Shown here in pieces: positions 1 to 9,010 of a stretch of 43,121 nucleotides of DNA. A program made the translations under genes and the position numbers. This DNA is from an uncultured Spartobacteria bacterium (GTDB lineage Bacteria; Verrucomicrobiota; Verrucomicrobiia; Chthoniobacterales; Chthoniobacteraceae), in assembly GCA_903928175.1 (NCBI GenBank), contig CAIYQA010000314.1, positions 1-43,121 on the forward strand. Direction: 5' to 3'. A model generated the notes under the pieces. It saw only the letters and a list, made by a program, of their open reading frames with translations, made no database searches and had not been told where the DNA came from. Position 1 is the stretch's first letter. Each line of letters begins with the position of its first letter.

Positions 1-51
1 AGCATCTGACTACGAATCAGAAGGTTTCAGGTTCGATTCCTGACGGGCGCA
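1..51 (+). tRNA. tRNA-Arg(ACG), 3' portion (5' part lies outside the window)
   Basis: Anticodon stem-loop tctga-ctACGaa-tcaga, T-arm tcagg-ttcgatt-cctga, acceptor cgggcgc + discriminator a. Confidence 0.85.
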
Positions 52-58
52 GTTCCTC
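4..58 (+). repeat. Left direct repeat (att-like) = tRNA-Arg 3' end
   Basis: atctgactacgaatcagaaggtttcaggttcgattcctgacgggcgcagttc.tct recurs at 26921-26975 with about 3 mismatches. Confidence 0.85.
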
Positions 59-127
59 TAAGTGATTGAAATAGAGATACTTAGAGAACGAGATTGGATG
101 GCGAAAATCGGAAAGCACGAACTCTCA

Positions 128-152
128 GGGCATCACTTTGGCATCACTTTTT
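128..152 (-). repeat. gggcatcactttggcatcacttttt motif copy 1; minus strand reads ...KSDAKVMP-stop
   Basis: 25-nt motif repeated at 479-503 and 26764-26788; candidate integrase 3'-end remnant. Confidence 0.6.
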
Positions 153-361
153 GGGTTTACTTGTGCATGCATCTTAGAGTGGACACCCCCCATTAAGAGG
201 AATTATTGGGAAAATTGCGACTTTTTTCGGGTCTACACCAAAGTTTGTGGAGGGGTGAGTTTTTTATGCTCAGCGATTCTCTGAACACCCCGTTGATTGA
301 ATCGGACAGAGTGCTTCGATGCGTAATGAGTCGGCCAGCGGTGCAGGTCAATAAGCAGCAG

Positions 362-406
362 ACGGTAATCAGAAGGTCACGAGTTCAAGTCTCGTCGTTG
401 GTTCCA
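362..406 (+). other. tRNA-Thr(GGT)-like 3' half fragment
   Basis: GGTAATCAGAAGGTC followed by T-arm acgag-ttcaagt-ctcgt, 7-nt acceptor half and tCCA; no intact 5' half recognised. Confidence 0.5.
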
Positions 407-478
407 GTTTTAAGATGCTGGAATAAAAAGACTTAGAAAAGCGAACTCATCTCGCGATTCCAACCCATAAAACTCTTA

Positions 479-503
479 GGGCATCACTTCGGCATCACTT
501 TTT
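479..503 (-). repeat. gggcatcacttcggcatcacttttt motif copy 2; minus strand reads KSDAEVMP-stop
   Basis: One mismatch to copies 1 and 3. Confidence 0.6.
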
Positions 504-602
504 GCGTTGTGCTCGTGCAAAGGCTTTGATGACGCTTGGCAATCATGCCTGTCCGTTGTTTAATTCCGGGATTTTCCCGGTCCAAGGATCGTCACTCTCC
601 CC

Positions 603-752
603 ATGCCTCCCAAATCCAAGAACGCCTCCAACGGTCAAGCTGTCAACCTCGGGTTCGAGGCCATCCTCGCCTTCCTCCGCGACACACTGCTGCCGAAGTT
701 GCTAAGCGTGGAATGGAGCGTTCCGCAGCATCCCACTAAACGCCATGTTTGA
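603..752 (+). pseudogene. Remnant fusing HsdM N-terminus to HsdS C-terminus
   Basis: MPPKSKNASNGQAVNLGFEAIL (HsdM-like start) runs in frame into AFLRDTLLPKLLSVEWSVP (HsdS-like C-terminal RDTLLPKLLSGEL motif), then stop. Confidence 0.7.
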
Positions 753-1440
753 GAAAATCACGATTCAGCTTTTGAATGAATGCCACGAGGAATCAAGTGG
801 CTCATTGCAATGCCTGCCGTATTCCCGGGCTTTAATCGATGCCCTCACATGTCTCGGAAAGAACGCTTATCCCCTTGTAATTCGTGGTGTCGTTTTTGGC
901 AGACAAGAAGATTCTTCAATTTATCGGAAGGTGGGTGTGCAGGGGCTTGTTCAAACAGCTTTAAATGCTCCAAGCGCGAATGGATGGCTTGATGTGCGTG
1001 TCGATGATGCAGGTCAGACGAAAACCGTCCGGTTCCATTATCGAACTATCGGCCTACCGGATAAACGAGGAGAAGGAGACGAGACCCTCGGTAATTATGA
1101 TGGTGAGGGAAAATGGCTCGGACATCTGGCTGTGATTGTTGATGACAACCTAATCGACCCAACGATCGGGCAACTCAATGATGATCGCTCCGGTATCTGC
1201 TTTAATCCACCCGCTGTTACAGCTCCCGTAACTGAAGCCTTTCTGACTGGCAGTCAACCGTTGGTTTTCATCGTCGATGGTATGCTTGTAGCATATTTTT
1301 CATACCCAGATGAGCAGACGCACAAGAGATCACGATCCTGGACTGATGCAGACTTCAGAGCACAATTGAAAGCCATAGGTGAGCGCACTGCCGCACCGTT
1401 TGATGGCAAACCGGAAACTGAACTCCACGCTGAGGCGTGA
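745..1440 (+). CDS. Hypothetical protein, possible transglutaminase/papain-like Cys-His-Asp fold
   Basis: 231-aa ORF; spaced SLQCLPYSRALIDAL / GHLAVIVDD / NLIDPT motifs. Confidence 0.6.
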   Translation: MFEKITIQLLNECHEESSGSLQCLPYSRALIDALTCLGKNAYPLVIRGVVFGRQEDSSIYRKVGVQGLVQTALNAPSANGWLDVRVDDAGQTKTVRFHYRTIGLPDKRGEGDETLGNYDGEGKWLGHLAVIVDDNLIDPTIGQLNDDRSGICFNPPAVTAPVTEAFLTGSQPLVFIVDGMLVAYFSYPDEQTHKRSRSWTDADFRAQLKAIGERTAAPFDGKPETELHAEA

Positions 1441-2608
1441 TTATTTCACTGAACCCATGTGCATCGGAACCGTATCTGAAGATATTCTCAAGGACTACTT
1501 CACTCTGCTTGATGAAGTCGTCGCATCCTGCCATTCGGACAATGTCGCTTCACATACCAACTTGGATGACCTCAGTCGCAATGATCCGGTATTTATTCGC
1601 AAGTTCTTGGCTGCACGGAAGACCTTTATGACCGATTCGGACAAGGAGAAAGCCTCGCCGTACTTGCCGATTGGATATTTCCGTGATTTCTGTGTCGAAG
1701 ATAGACTGGTTCTATTCACCCTCTCATTTGAAGTGGCGAATCAACTCCACCAAAGGCGAATGGACGAGAGGCTGGAGCCATATAAGATGGAGCATCCACT
1801 TTTTAAGGCGACACCGGACCTTTGGCGGCATGTCAGGATGTCGGGTGAACGTCCTGCCGATCTCGTCAATTCCGCGGGGCTCATGTTTGTTGCCGGCACG
1901 GAGTTTGTGAAGTTTGGGAGCCATTTTGCAGAACTCGACTACGGGCTAAATCCGGGCTTGGTTTCGTGGATCAGACAGAGATTCCCGAAGAGTCCACTCT
2001 ACGTTCGATTGCATCCATACCGCGTCTTCGGGGAGCGGCCAAGCTCGCGCCTTCACGAGGCAATAGTTAGGCCTATCGATCCTCATTGGTGGATCAACTT
2101 GGAAGTTCATCCAGGGCAGTTGACCGGTTTGACGGTTGAAATAGCTGACCCCGCTTCCCCCAGTGAGGATTTGGAAGTGTGGTGGGAACGTCATGTTAAA
2201 GGGATTCGGCGATGGGAAATGTCAGTAAAAAGAAGCAGTCCCAACTACCTCTCAGTAATGGTGGAAGAAATCATTCACAGAAATGTTGGATTTCAGGAGG
2301 TCATTGGTTCCTGTATCCATTTGGATACTAGTGCGTGCGTGGGAACTGAGGCTGCAAACGCGCAGTTAATGCACTTGGATTTAGCAGTTAACTGGTATCC
2401 GGGGGAAAAGGGAGACAAGCGTTTATCGCAACGATTGGATGAGGGGATGGTTGAGACGGCAACGCGGACACATCTTCTGAGATTGGAGAACATTCCATTG
2501 ATGGGATTTTTTGAAATCACCGCTGCCTTCTTAGACTCCAGGGTACTTCTCCGCGAGTGGCTTTCTGCCCAGTCATTCGCCATTCCGAACGAACAAACTA
2601 CGGATTAG
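1403..2608 (+). CDS. Hypothetical protein (alternative start 1457)
   Basis: Long ORF overlapping the end of the previous gene; no family recognised. Confidence 0.7.
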   Translation: MANRKLNSTLRRDYFTEPMCIGTVSEDILKDYFTLLDEVVASCHSDNVASHTNLDDLSRNDPVFIRKFLAARKTFMTDSDKEKASPYLPIGYFRDFCVEDRLVLFTLSFEVANQLHQRRMDERLEPYKMEHPLFKATPDLWRHVRMSGERPADLVNSAGLMFVAGTEFVKFGSHFAELDYGLNPGLVSWIRQRFPKSPLYVRLHPYRVFGERPSSRLHEAIVRPIDPHWWINLEVHPGQLTGLTVEIADPASPSEDLEVWWERHVKGIRRWEMSVKRSSPNYLSVMVEEIIHRNVGFQEVIGSCIHLDTSACVGTEAANAQLMHLDLAVNWYPGEKGDKRLSQRLDEGMVETATRTHLLRLENIPLMGFFEITAAFLDSRVLLREWLSAQSFAIPNEQTTD

Positions 2609-2609
2609 T

Positions 2610-2876
2610 ATGTTCCTCAACGAATCTATCGTCGGAGACGCCGCCCTGACGTGGTTCGGGGAGTTGGGCTATGCGGTCGGGCACGGGTTGAAGAAGGATC
2701 CCTGCGAACCCGCAGCGCAGCGGGATTTCGTTTGGTGGGTGGTAATTGCTGGGCACTTGCGCGAGATGCACAGGCGGCTGAGTCCGGCCATTTCCCAATC
2801 CCGCACCACGCTCGACACTCAGCTTCCGAAGCTGTTGATTGGAGAAGTGTCAAATGTTGAAACGAAGACCCTATGA
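2610..2876 (+). pseudogene. HsdR N-terminal remnant
   Basis: MFLNESIVGDAALTWFGELGYAVGHG... matches the type I R-subunit N-terminal pattern; degrades afterwards and ends with an HsdS-tail-like LPKLLIGEVS. Confidence 0.7.
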
Positions 2877-4678
2877 GAATCTCCCGCATCCAAATAACAA
2901 ACTTCCGCAATTTCAAAAGCCTTGATGTGGCGCTGAGTGAACACGCCGTAATCGTTGGCGAAAACAAGATCGGGAAATCCAACCTCATCTATGCTTTGCG
3001 CCTGCTGCTCGATCCGACGTTGCCGGATTCCGCTCGTCAGCTTCGCGAGGAAGACTTCTGGGATGGACTTGAACGCCCACTTTCGAGCGATATGGAGATT
3101 CGAATTGCGCTCGAAATAACCGACTTTGAAGACAACCCCAAGTTACTAGCCGTTCTCGCCGAACACTTGGTTGGAGTCGAGCCAATGACCGCACGGATAA
3201 CCTATGTTCTTCGCCCCCTTCCCACCCTTGAAGGCGCTCCTGCGAAGGATGCGGACTTTGAGTTCTTCATTTTTGGAGGCGAAAGCGAGGAAAACATCGT
3301 CAGTTACGAGCTTCGTCGACGTTTGCCTATGGACGTTTTTCCCGCGCTTCGTGATGCCGAAGGCGATTTAGCGAATTGGCGTCGGTCACCTTTACGCCCG
3401 TTGCTTGAGAAAGCTGCCGGTATGGTGGACAAAGCGACGCTTGAAGAAATCGCAAAAAAGATTTCAGATGCATCCGATGAGATCACTGCGGTACCGGAGA
3501 TCGCGGCGCTCAATACTGCCGTGACCGACAGGCTCGAAGAGATGGTCGGAGACTCCCACGCGGTTGATGTTACGCTTGGATTGACGCCGTCTGATCCAGA
3601 TCGCCTCATCCGGGCGTTGAGGTTGTTCATCGACAACGGGAAACGCGGTATCGGTGAGGCGAGCTTAGGTTCCGCAAATCTCCTTTACCTTGCGCTGAAA
3701 GCCCTAGAACTGCAGCAACTCGTTAAGGAAGGGAACCGCGACCATACTTTTCTCGCAATCGAAGAACCAGAAGCCCACCTGCATCCTCATTTGCAGCGTC
3801 TGGTCTATCGAGATTTCCTGTACACGCGGCAACGCCCTGAAGCAGAACAAGGCACAGGTGAAGAGGACGAGGACGAAACTAACCGAACCACGTTTCTAAC
3901 CACTCATTCCCCGCACATAGTCAGCGTTACCCCTTTGAGGTCTCTTGTTCTGTTGCGGAAAGCAGAGGATAAGCTGAGCACCGAGGCGTCATCGACAGCC
4001 GAGATCGATCTGGAAGACAATGATGTAGCCGATCTGGAACGTTACCTGGATGTGACTCGCGGTGAGATTGTTTTCAGTCGCGCAGTTTTGTTGGTGGAGG
4101 GAGATGCCGAGTGTTTCGTTATTCCGATTCTTGCGAAACTGATCGGGTATGACCTTGATGAATTGGGAATTTCCGTCTGCTCAGTCTCAGGGACCAACTT
4201 CGCGCCTTATATCAAGCTCCTTGGGGAAGACGGGCTCAGAATACCCTGCGCTGTCGTAAGCGACTATGACCCGACTGATGAAGGTGGAAGTCTTGGAATC
4301 GACCGGATTGAGCGCCTGCTCGAATTGATCACGGGGGAAGCGCCCATATACGACGACGAAGATGATTTGTTGCAAGCAGCGAATGAGCGCGGGTTGTTTC
4401 TCAATGATTACACCCTCGAAATAGATCTTTTCAAAAGTGGTCGTCCCAAAGGCATCTGCAATACTCTTATCGAATTGACAACGAACGGCGCTGTTAAGAA
4501 GCGGGCTACGGCGAGGAAGGAAGCCCCCGATTCGCTAGACCCGGAGCAGATTTTGAAGGACATAGAAGCTATCGGAAAGGGGCGTTTCGCACAGCGGATT
4601 GCGTCTCGACTGAAAGGCAGCACCTGCCCGAAATACATCCGCAATGCCGTCGATTTCCTCGCTGGAAAATGTAGCTGA
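2873..4678 (+). CDS. OLD-family ATP-dependent endonuclease (AAA + TOPRIM), GajA-like
   Basis: IQITNFRNFKSL, GENKIGKSNLIYALRLLL Walker A, EEPEAHLHP, TTHSPHI, TOPRIM LLVEGDAECFVIP and VVSDYDPTDEGG. Confidence 0.9.
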   Translation: MRISRIQITNFRNFKSLDVALSEHAVIVGENKIGKSNLIYALRLLLDPTLPDSARQLREEDFWDGLERPLSSDMEIRIALEITDFEDNPKLLAVLAEHLVGVEPMTARITYVLRPLPTLEGAPAKDADFEFFIFGGESEENIVSYELRRRLPMDVFPALRDAEGDLANWRRSPLRPLLEKAAGMVDKATLEEIAKKISDASDEITAVPEIAALNTAVTDRLEEMVGDSHAVDVTLGLTPSDPDRLIRALRLFIDNGKRGIGEASLGSANLLYLALKALELQQLVKEGNRDHTFLAIEEPEAHLHPHLQRLVYRDFLYTRQRPEAEQGTGEEDEDETNRTTFLTTHSPHIVSVTPLRSLVLLRKAEDKLSTEASSTAEIDLEDNDVADLERYLDVTRGEIVFSRAVLLVEGDAECFVIPILAKLIGYDLDELGISVCSVSGTNFAPYIKLLGEDGLRIPCAVVSDYDPTDEGGSLGIDRIERLLELITGEAPIYDDEDDLLQAANERGLFLNDYTLEIDLFKSGRPKGICNTLIELTTNGAVKKRATARKEAPDSLDPEQILKDIEAIGKGRFAQRIASRLKGSTCPKYIRNAVDFLAGKCS

Positions 4679-4681
4679 CGT

Positions 4682-6478
4682 ATGACGAACTACAAGATAG
4701 CGGCTGAAGAGCTACGTGATAATCCCGGGCAATGGAAGGCATACGAATCCCCGGGAAGTTGCGTTATTCTTGCTGGGCCCGGCAGTGGGAAGACGAAGAC
4801 ACTGACAACGAAGATGGCGAGGATGCTTGCAGAAGATGTCCAGAGGCCTGCCGGTATCGCATGTATCACCTATAGCACCGAGTGCGCGCGTGAGTTGCAG
4901 AAGCGATTGGCAAAACTGGGTGTTGTCGAAGGTTCGAATGTCTTCATCGGGACGGTCCATTCTTTCTCGCTGAAAAATGTGGTCGCACCGTTCGCGAGAC
5001 TTTCTGATTTGGGCCTCCCTGCTGAGTTCTCAGTTGCCTCTGTTGGCGATCAAGAGCGCATTTTCACTGAGGCTCTTAAAGCGACAATCGGCGATGAGAA
5101 TCCATACCATTACAAAATGCGTTTTGAGCGTTATCGGCGCACCTATCTCGACCGCGATTCCGAAGAATTCGCTTCAGTCGATTCCGACATCGCGAAGCTA
5201 ATTGTGGATTACGAGAACCGCTTAGTGGCTGAATCTCTTGTCGATTTCGACAGCATGATTCTATGGGGACTTCAACTTATTGAACGCCATGAATGGGTTC
5301 GGAAAGCACTCAAAGCACGTTTTCCGATTCTTGTTGTGGATGAATATCAGGACTTGGGCCTCTCGCTACACCGCATGGTGTTGGCTCTGTGCCAAAAGGC
5401 TGGAGTGCGGCTTGTCGCAGTGGGTGATCCCGACCAGTCAATTTATGGTTTTGCCGGGTCGATGCCAAAGCTCCTGAAAGAACTGGCTGTGGCGGACTGG
5501 GCCGAGCCTGTCTTCTTAAAGTTCAATTATCGTTGTGGTCGTCGAATCGTTGCAGCTTCTCTCACAGCCCTTGGTGAGGAGCGGGAATACGAATCTAAGG
5601 TGCGGCAACAAGGCACCATTGACTTCTACGAGTGTCCCGAGGGTATCGCGCAGCAAGCTGCAATAATCACTGAACAAATCATTCCAACGGTTCTCAAACA
5701 GGACAAAAACATGTGCGTTGGAAAAATCGCAGTGCTTTACGGCGACCGAAATGATGAGAGCGTCATTGCAAGCGCAGCGCAGAACTCCGGTATTAAGTTT
5801 GTCCGAATCGACGCTGGAGCGGCTTATCGGCGAACGCCTCTGACGAGATGGCTTGAAGACTGTGCGGCTTGGTGTGCCGGTGGATGGAGAAAACACCAGC
5901 CACCCCTCTCTGCTTTAATCAAGAGATGGCTCAATTTTAACCGACGGGCAAAGGGTGATGTGGATCGGGCTGCGCTACGGCAACAATTGGTGTCCTTCCT
6001 GTTCGGGAATCGAGATCCAAATCAATCACTGAGGCTGTGGTTGCAGCAGGTCTGGACGAGTTGCCTGGACGTAACTCTAACGGCGGAGCCAGCAATGCGG
6101 GATGAAGCAGAGGCCTTTAATGGGCTTGTTCAAGCGACAGCCGATGGGAAAGCGCTGGCCGATTTCAACATCGCAACATTTTCAGGCCAAGGAGGCTCAC
6201 CCGAGCACCTGAACTTGATTACTTTGCACAGCGCCAAAGGGCTGGAGTTTGAGGTTGTTGTGATGATGGGAATGGACCAGGGTAAAATTCCACGATGGGA
6301 TGCATCAAGTGCGGAAGCAATCAGCGAAGCTCGCCGCCTGTTTTATGTCGGTCTGACTCGTGCCAAAAGGCAAGTTCACATGACTTTTTCTGGATTTACC
6401 GAAAACCAATATGGCCGTCGCTTTGCAAAAGGCCCTTCAGTGTTCTTGACTGAGTTGCAGGATAAGCTCGCTATTTGA
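4682..6478 (+). CDS. UvrD/PcrA-like superfamily 1 helicase, GajB-like
   Basis: ILAGPGSGKTKTLT, VDEYQDLG, VGDPDQSIYGFAG, NYRC, LITLHSAKGLEFEVVVMMGMDQG, RRLFYVGLTRAK; starts 4 nt after the OLD gene stop. Confidence 0.92.
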   Translation: MTNYKIAAEELRDNPGQWKAYESPGSCVILAGPGSGKTKTLTTKMARMLAEDVQRPAGIACITYSTECARELQKRLAKLGVVEGSNVFIGTVHSFSLKNVVAPFARLSDLGLPAEFSVASVGDQERIFTEALKATIGDENPYHYKMRFERYRRTYLDRDSEEFASVDSDIAKLIVDYENRLVAESLVDFDSMILWGLQLIERHEWVRKALKARFPILVVDEYQDLGLSLHRMVLALCQKAGVRLVAVGDPDQSIYGFAGSMPKLLKELAVADWAEPVFLKFNYRCGRRIVAASLTALGEEREYESKVRQQGTIDFYECPEGIAQQAAIITEQIIPTVLKQDKNMCVGKIAVLYGDRNDESVIASAAQNSGIKFVRIDAGAAYRRTPLTRWLEDCAAWCAGGWRKHQPPLSALIKRWLNFNRRAKGDVDRAALRQQLVSFLFGNRDPNQSLRLWLQQVWTSCLDVTLTAEPAMRDEAEAFNGLVQATADGKALADFNIATFSGQGGSPEHLNLITLHSAKGLEFEVVVMMGMDQGKIPRWDASSAEAISEARRLFYVGLTRAKRQVHMTFSGFTENQYGRRFAKGPSVFLTELQDKLAI

Positions 6479-6482
6479 CGCC

Positions 6483-6557
6483 ATGAGCATCAACGAATCC
6501 ACCATCGAAGATACTACCCTAACATGGTTCGGGGATGCGACCGAGCGTAATGTTTGA
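6483..6557 (+). pseudogene. Second HsdR N-terminal remnant
   Basis: MSINESTIEDTTLTWFGDATERNV-stop; parallels MFLNESIVGDAALTWFGEL at 2610. Confidence 0.7.
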
Positions 6558-6559
6558 AT

Positions 6560-8818
6560 ATGCCTATTCCGACACCATCTGAACTGGCAAGGAATGCGAC
6601 GCTGGCATTGGAAAAAGCCGAAGCCCACCTGAAAAGCATTTTGTTGAGAGTTGACGCCCGCTACCTTTTCACCACCTATGCGCGGTGTCGCATTTGCGGC
6701 GCAAATGCAGACGGATCATCCAACTATTTCGGTCCCGCTCCGGTCGCTACAGAGCTTGCTGCATGGCATCTGTTTCCTTTCTTTGACGCTGCGAGCAACA
6801 GAGAACCTAGATTGATCCAAGAGGGAATCGACGCGATTGAGGAATTGCAAAAAGCTCATGCATTTGCCGATGCATTTTCTGAGGGAGAATTCGGCGTGGA
6901 TGAACAAGAGTATGACTCACTAAAGACACACTTGAGATTGCATTCGGGAATGGTTCGTGGTTCCGCCTATCCGGTTCAAGTTCGCAATCGTATCACGGGT
7001 CTTTTCGCACCCTTTGAAGCTGAAATGAAGCAAGCGATCGGAGTTGGGCCACTGCGCGCAACTGAGATTGCGAATGCAATCCTGTTTCAGATGGAGGAAA
7101 ACCTCCAATCCAATGGAACTCGACTCACGAAGCTTGTGGAATGCGGTGTCGAGTTGGCGAATGGTGGGATAGAGGGAAACATCGAACTAGAAGAACTTGA
7201 GCAGCGGTTGCAGGAGATTCTTGAGCGAATGGGCGATGATTGGGTTCCCACTTTTGATCAAATATCCTTACGCCTTGGCGGTCTCACTCGCGTTGAGTGG
7301 GATTCCATCGCTGCTTGCATTGGCCTCACACCATCAAACCGCCCGTGCGTTACTAAAATTGTAGATATTCAAGATCGGCCGATCTTTTTTGTGGAGTCCG
7401 AAAAAGCCTTTGCTGCACAAGGAACAGAGGTCTTGGATGCAATTTTTAACTTTTTCGACAATCAAGCCAGAAAGACCTCCGGAACGGTTGATCATTATGG
7501 AACCCATGTTTCGAGATGGATGGAGCAAACCATTGCCGGGTTTCTAAGGCGCATTTTCCCGACCAGTTGCATAATCGAAAATGCTTGTTATCCCAATCCT
7601 GATCGAGATGGAGATGAGACTGAAACCGATGCAGTAGTTGTATGGGGACCCATCCTGATCGTTGTTGAAGCAAAGGGCAGAAAAGTAGATCAACGCGGAT
7701 TCCGCGGCGGCGAGAAGCAGCTGAAAAACACGATTTCAAATAACATTCAGGACGCTTTTTTCCAGGCTGATAGAGTGATTCGTGCCCTCCAAAAGAATGC
7801 ATCCCTTACCTTCAAGGAGAAGCACACTGGGCGCAGATTAACCGTGACCGGTGAGCATCTACGGCGGGTGATGCCGATATCGGTAACGCTGCAACACCTA
7901 CTGGGAATCCCTACTCGCTTAGCAGTGACGCAAAAACTTGGATTATTCAAAGACGGTTCCTATCCTTGGTCTGTGTCAATTGACGATCTGGATGTTATTA
8001 CTCGGTTCGCTGGCTCGCCGGATGTGTTTCTCCATTTCATCGAACGAAGGATTGCTCACCAATCCATTAAAATTGAGATCAATGGAGACGAATTGGATAT
8101 TTTCGGCCACTATTTGGATAATCGCCTTCACACCAGCATATACGAAAAGCGAACCGAAATCGCTAAGCACGATGGACCCTGTGCAATTTCCTTCAGCGGT
8201 GGCGAGGAGCGCTTCGACCCGTTCTATACGGCAGAATGGTATGGTGAGGCACTACCTCAAGATGTTCCTGGATTGGATGTGCCGAAAGGAATTTTTGCGA
8301 TTCTTCAAGAACTCCGCAACCGAGACGATGACGGTGCCCGTTTTATTGCTTTTGCGCTGCTGGGACTGAGCCAGAAAGCACTGCTTCGGGTTGAGCGAGC
8401 CGTCGACAGTTTCCGAAATGGACAGAGGCCAACCAGAGAGATCCGTCGCACAACTTTTGTTGAAGATGGCGTTGCGATTAACGTTATGGCGCACGCCTCT
8501 CTGAGCGACAAAGAATTTTTTCAGAATGTTGCCGTCCGGTGCCGAATGGAGCATTATCGTGCGAGAGCAAGGGCTACCGTTGCGATTGGTATCGATTTGA
8601 GAAAGTCGCAGGTGTTCCAGACTGCACACTGGCTGGAAGGTGAATGGGAGTATGAGCCAGAGATGGAGAAGTTGCTACAACAGGACAGGGCCCGTGATCG
8701 TTCCGTAGTTCTACCTTCTGGCGCCCCGAAACTAGGGCGTAATTCTCCTTGCCCATGTGGAAGCGGGCTGAAATTTAAGAAATGTTGCTGGGGAAAAATA
8801 GATATTCAGCGATTATAA
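6560..8818 (+). CDS. Putative PD-(D/E)XK nuclease with C-terminal SEC-C zinc motif (TTG alternative start 6554)
   Basis: TDAVVVWGPILIVVEAKGRK...FFQADRV nuclease-like core; LGRNSPCPCGSGLKFKKCC SEC-C motif. Confidence 0.75.
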   Translation: MPIPTPSELARNATLALEKAEAHLKSILLRVDARYLFTTYARCRICGANADGSSNYFGPAPVATELAAWHLFPFFDAASNREPRLIQEGIDAIEELQKAHAFADAFSEGEFGVDEQEYDSLKTHLRLHSGMVRGSAYPVQVRNRITGLFAPFEAEMKQAIGVGPLRATEIANAILFQMEENLQSNGTRLTKLVECGVELANGGIEGNIELEELEQRLQEILERMGDDWVPTFDQISLRLGGLTRVEWDSIAACIGLTPSNRPCVTKIVDIQDRPIFFVESEKAFAAQGTEVLDAIFNFFDNQARKTSGTVDHYGTHVSRWMEQTIAGFLRRIFPTSCIIENACYPNPDRDGDETETDAVVVWGPILIVVEAKGRKVDQRGFRGGEKQLKNTISNNIQDAFFQADRVIRALQKNASLTFKEKHTGRRLTVTGEHLRRVMPISVTLQHLLGIPTRLAVTQKLGLFKDGSYPWSVSIDDLDVITRFAGSPDVFLHFIERRIAHQSIKIEINGDELDIFGHYLDNRLHTSIYEKRTEIAKHDGPCAISFSGGEERFDPFYTAEWYGEALPQDVPGLDVPKGIFAILQELRNRDDDGARFIAFALLGLSQKALLRVERAVDSFRNGQRPTREIRRTTFVEDGVAINVMAHASLSDKEFFQNVAVRCRMEHYRARARATVAIGIDLRKSQVFQTAHWLEGEWEYEPEMEKLLQQDRARDRSVVLPSGAPKLGRNSPCPCGSGLKFKKCCWGKIDIQRL

Positions 8819-9010
8819 TTCCCGCTGCTGGATTCCTGATTGAGAATGAAATACGCCACGTATAACTACAAATTCCATATTGCTCCATAAGCGGTGCTAC
8901 ATGCATCGCTTACTATTCTCTGATTTTTGGATTCAGTTAAAATGCCCTCCCCACATCGAAACTCACATTGAAGTTCCCGCCCTGACTGGTTCGAGGAATT
9001 CAGATTGCAC

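Noticed and set aside
206-436. 76-aa ORF spanning the tRNA-Thr-like fragment
   Set aside because: Overlaps an RNA-gene remnant and shows no protein-like motif.
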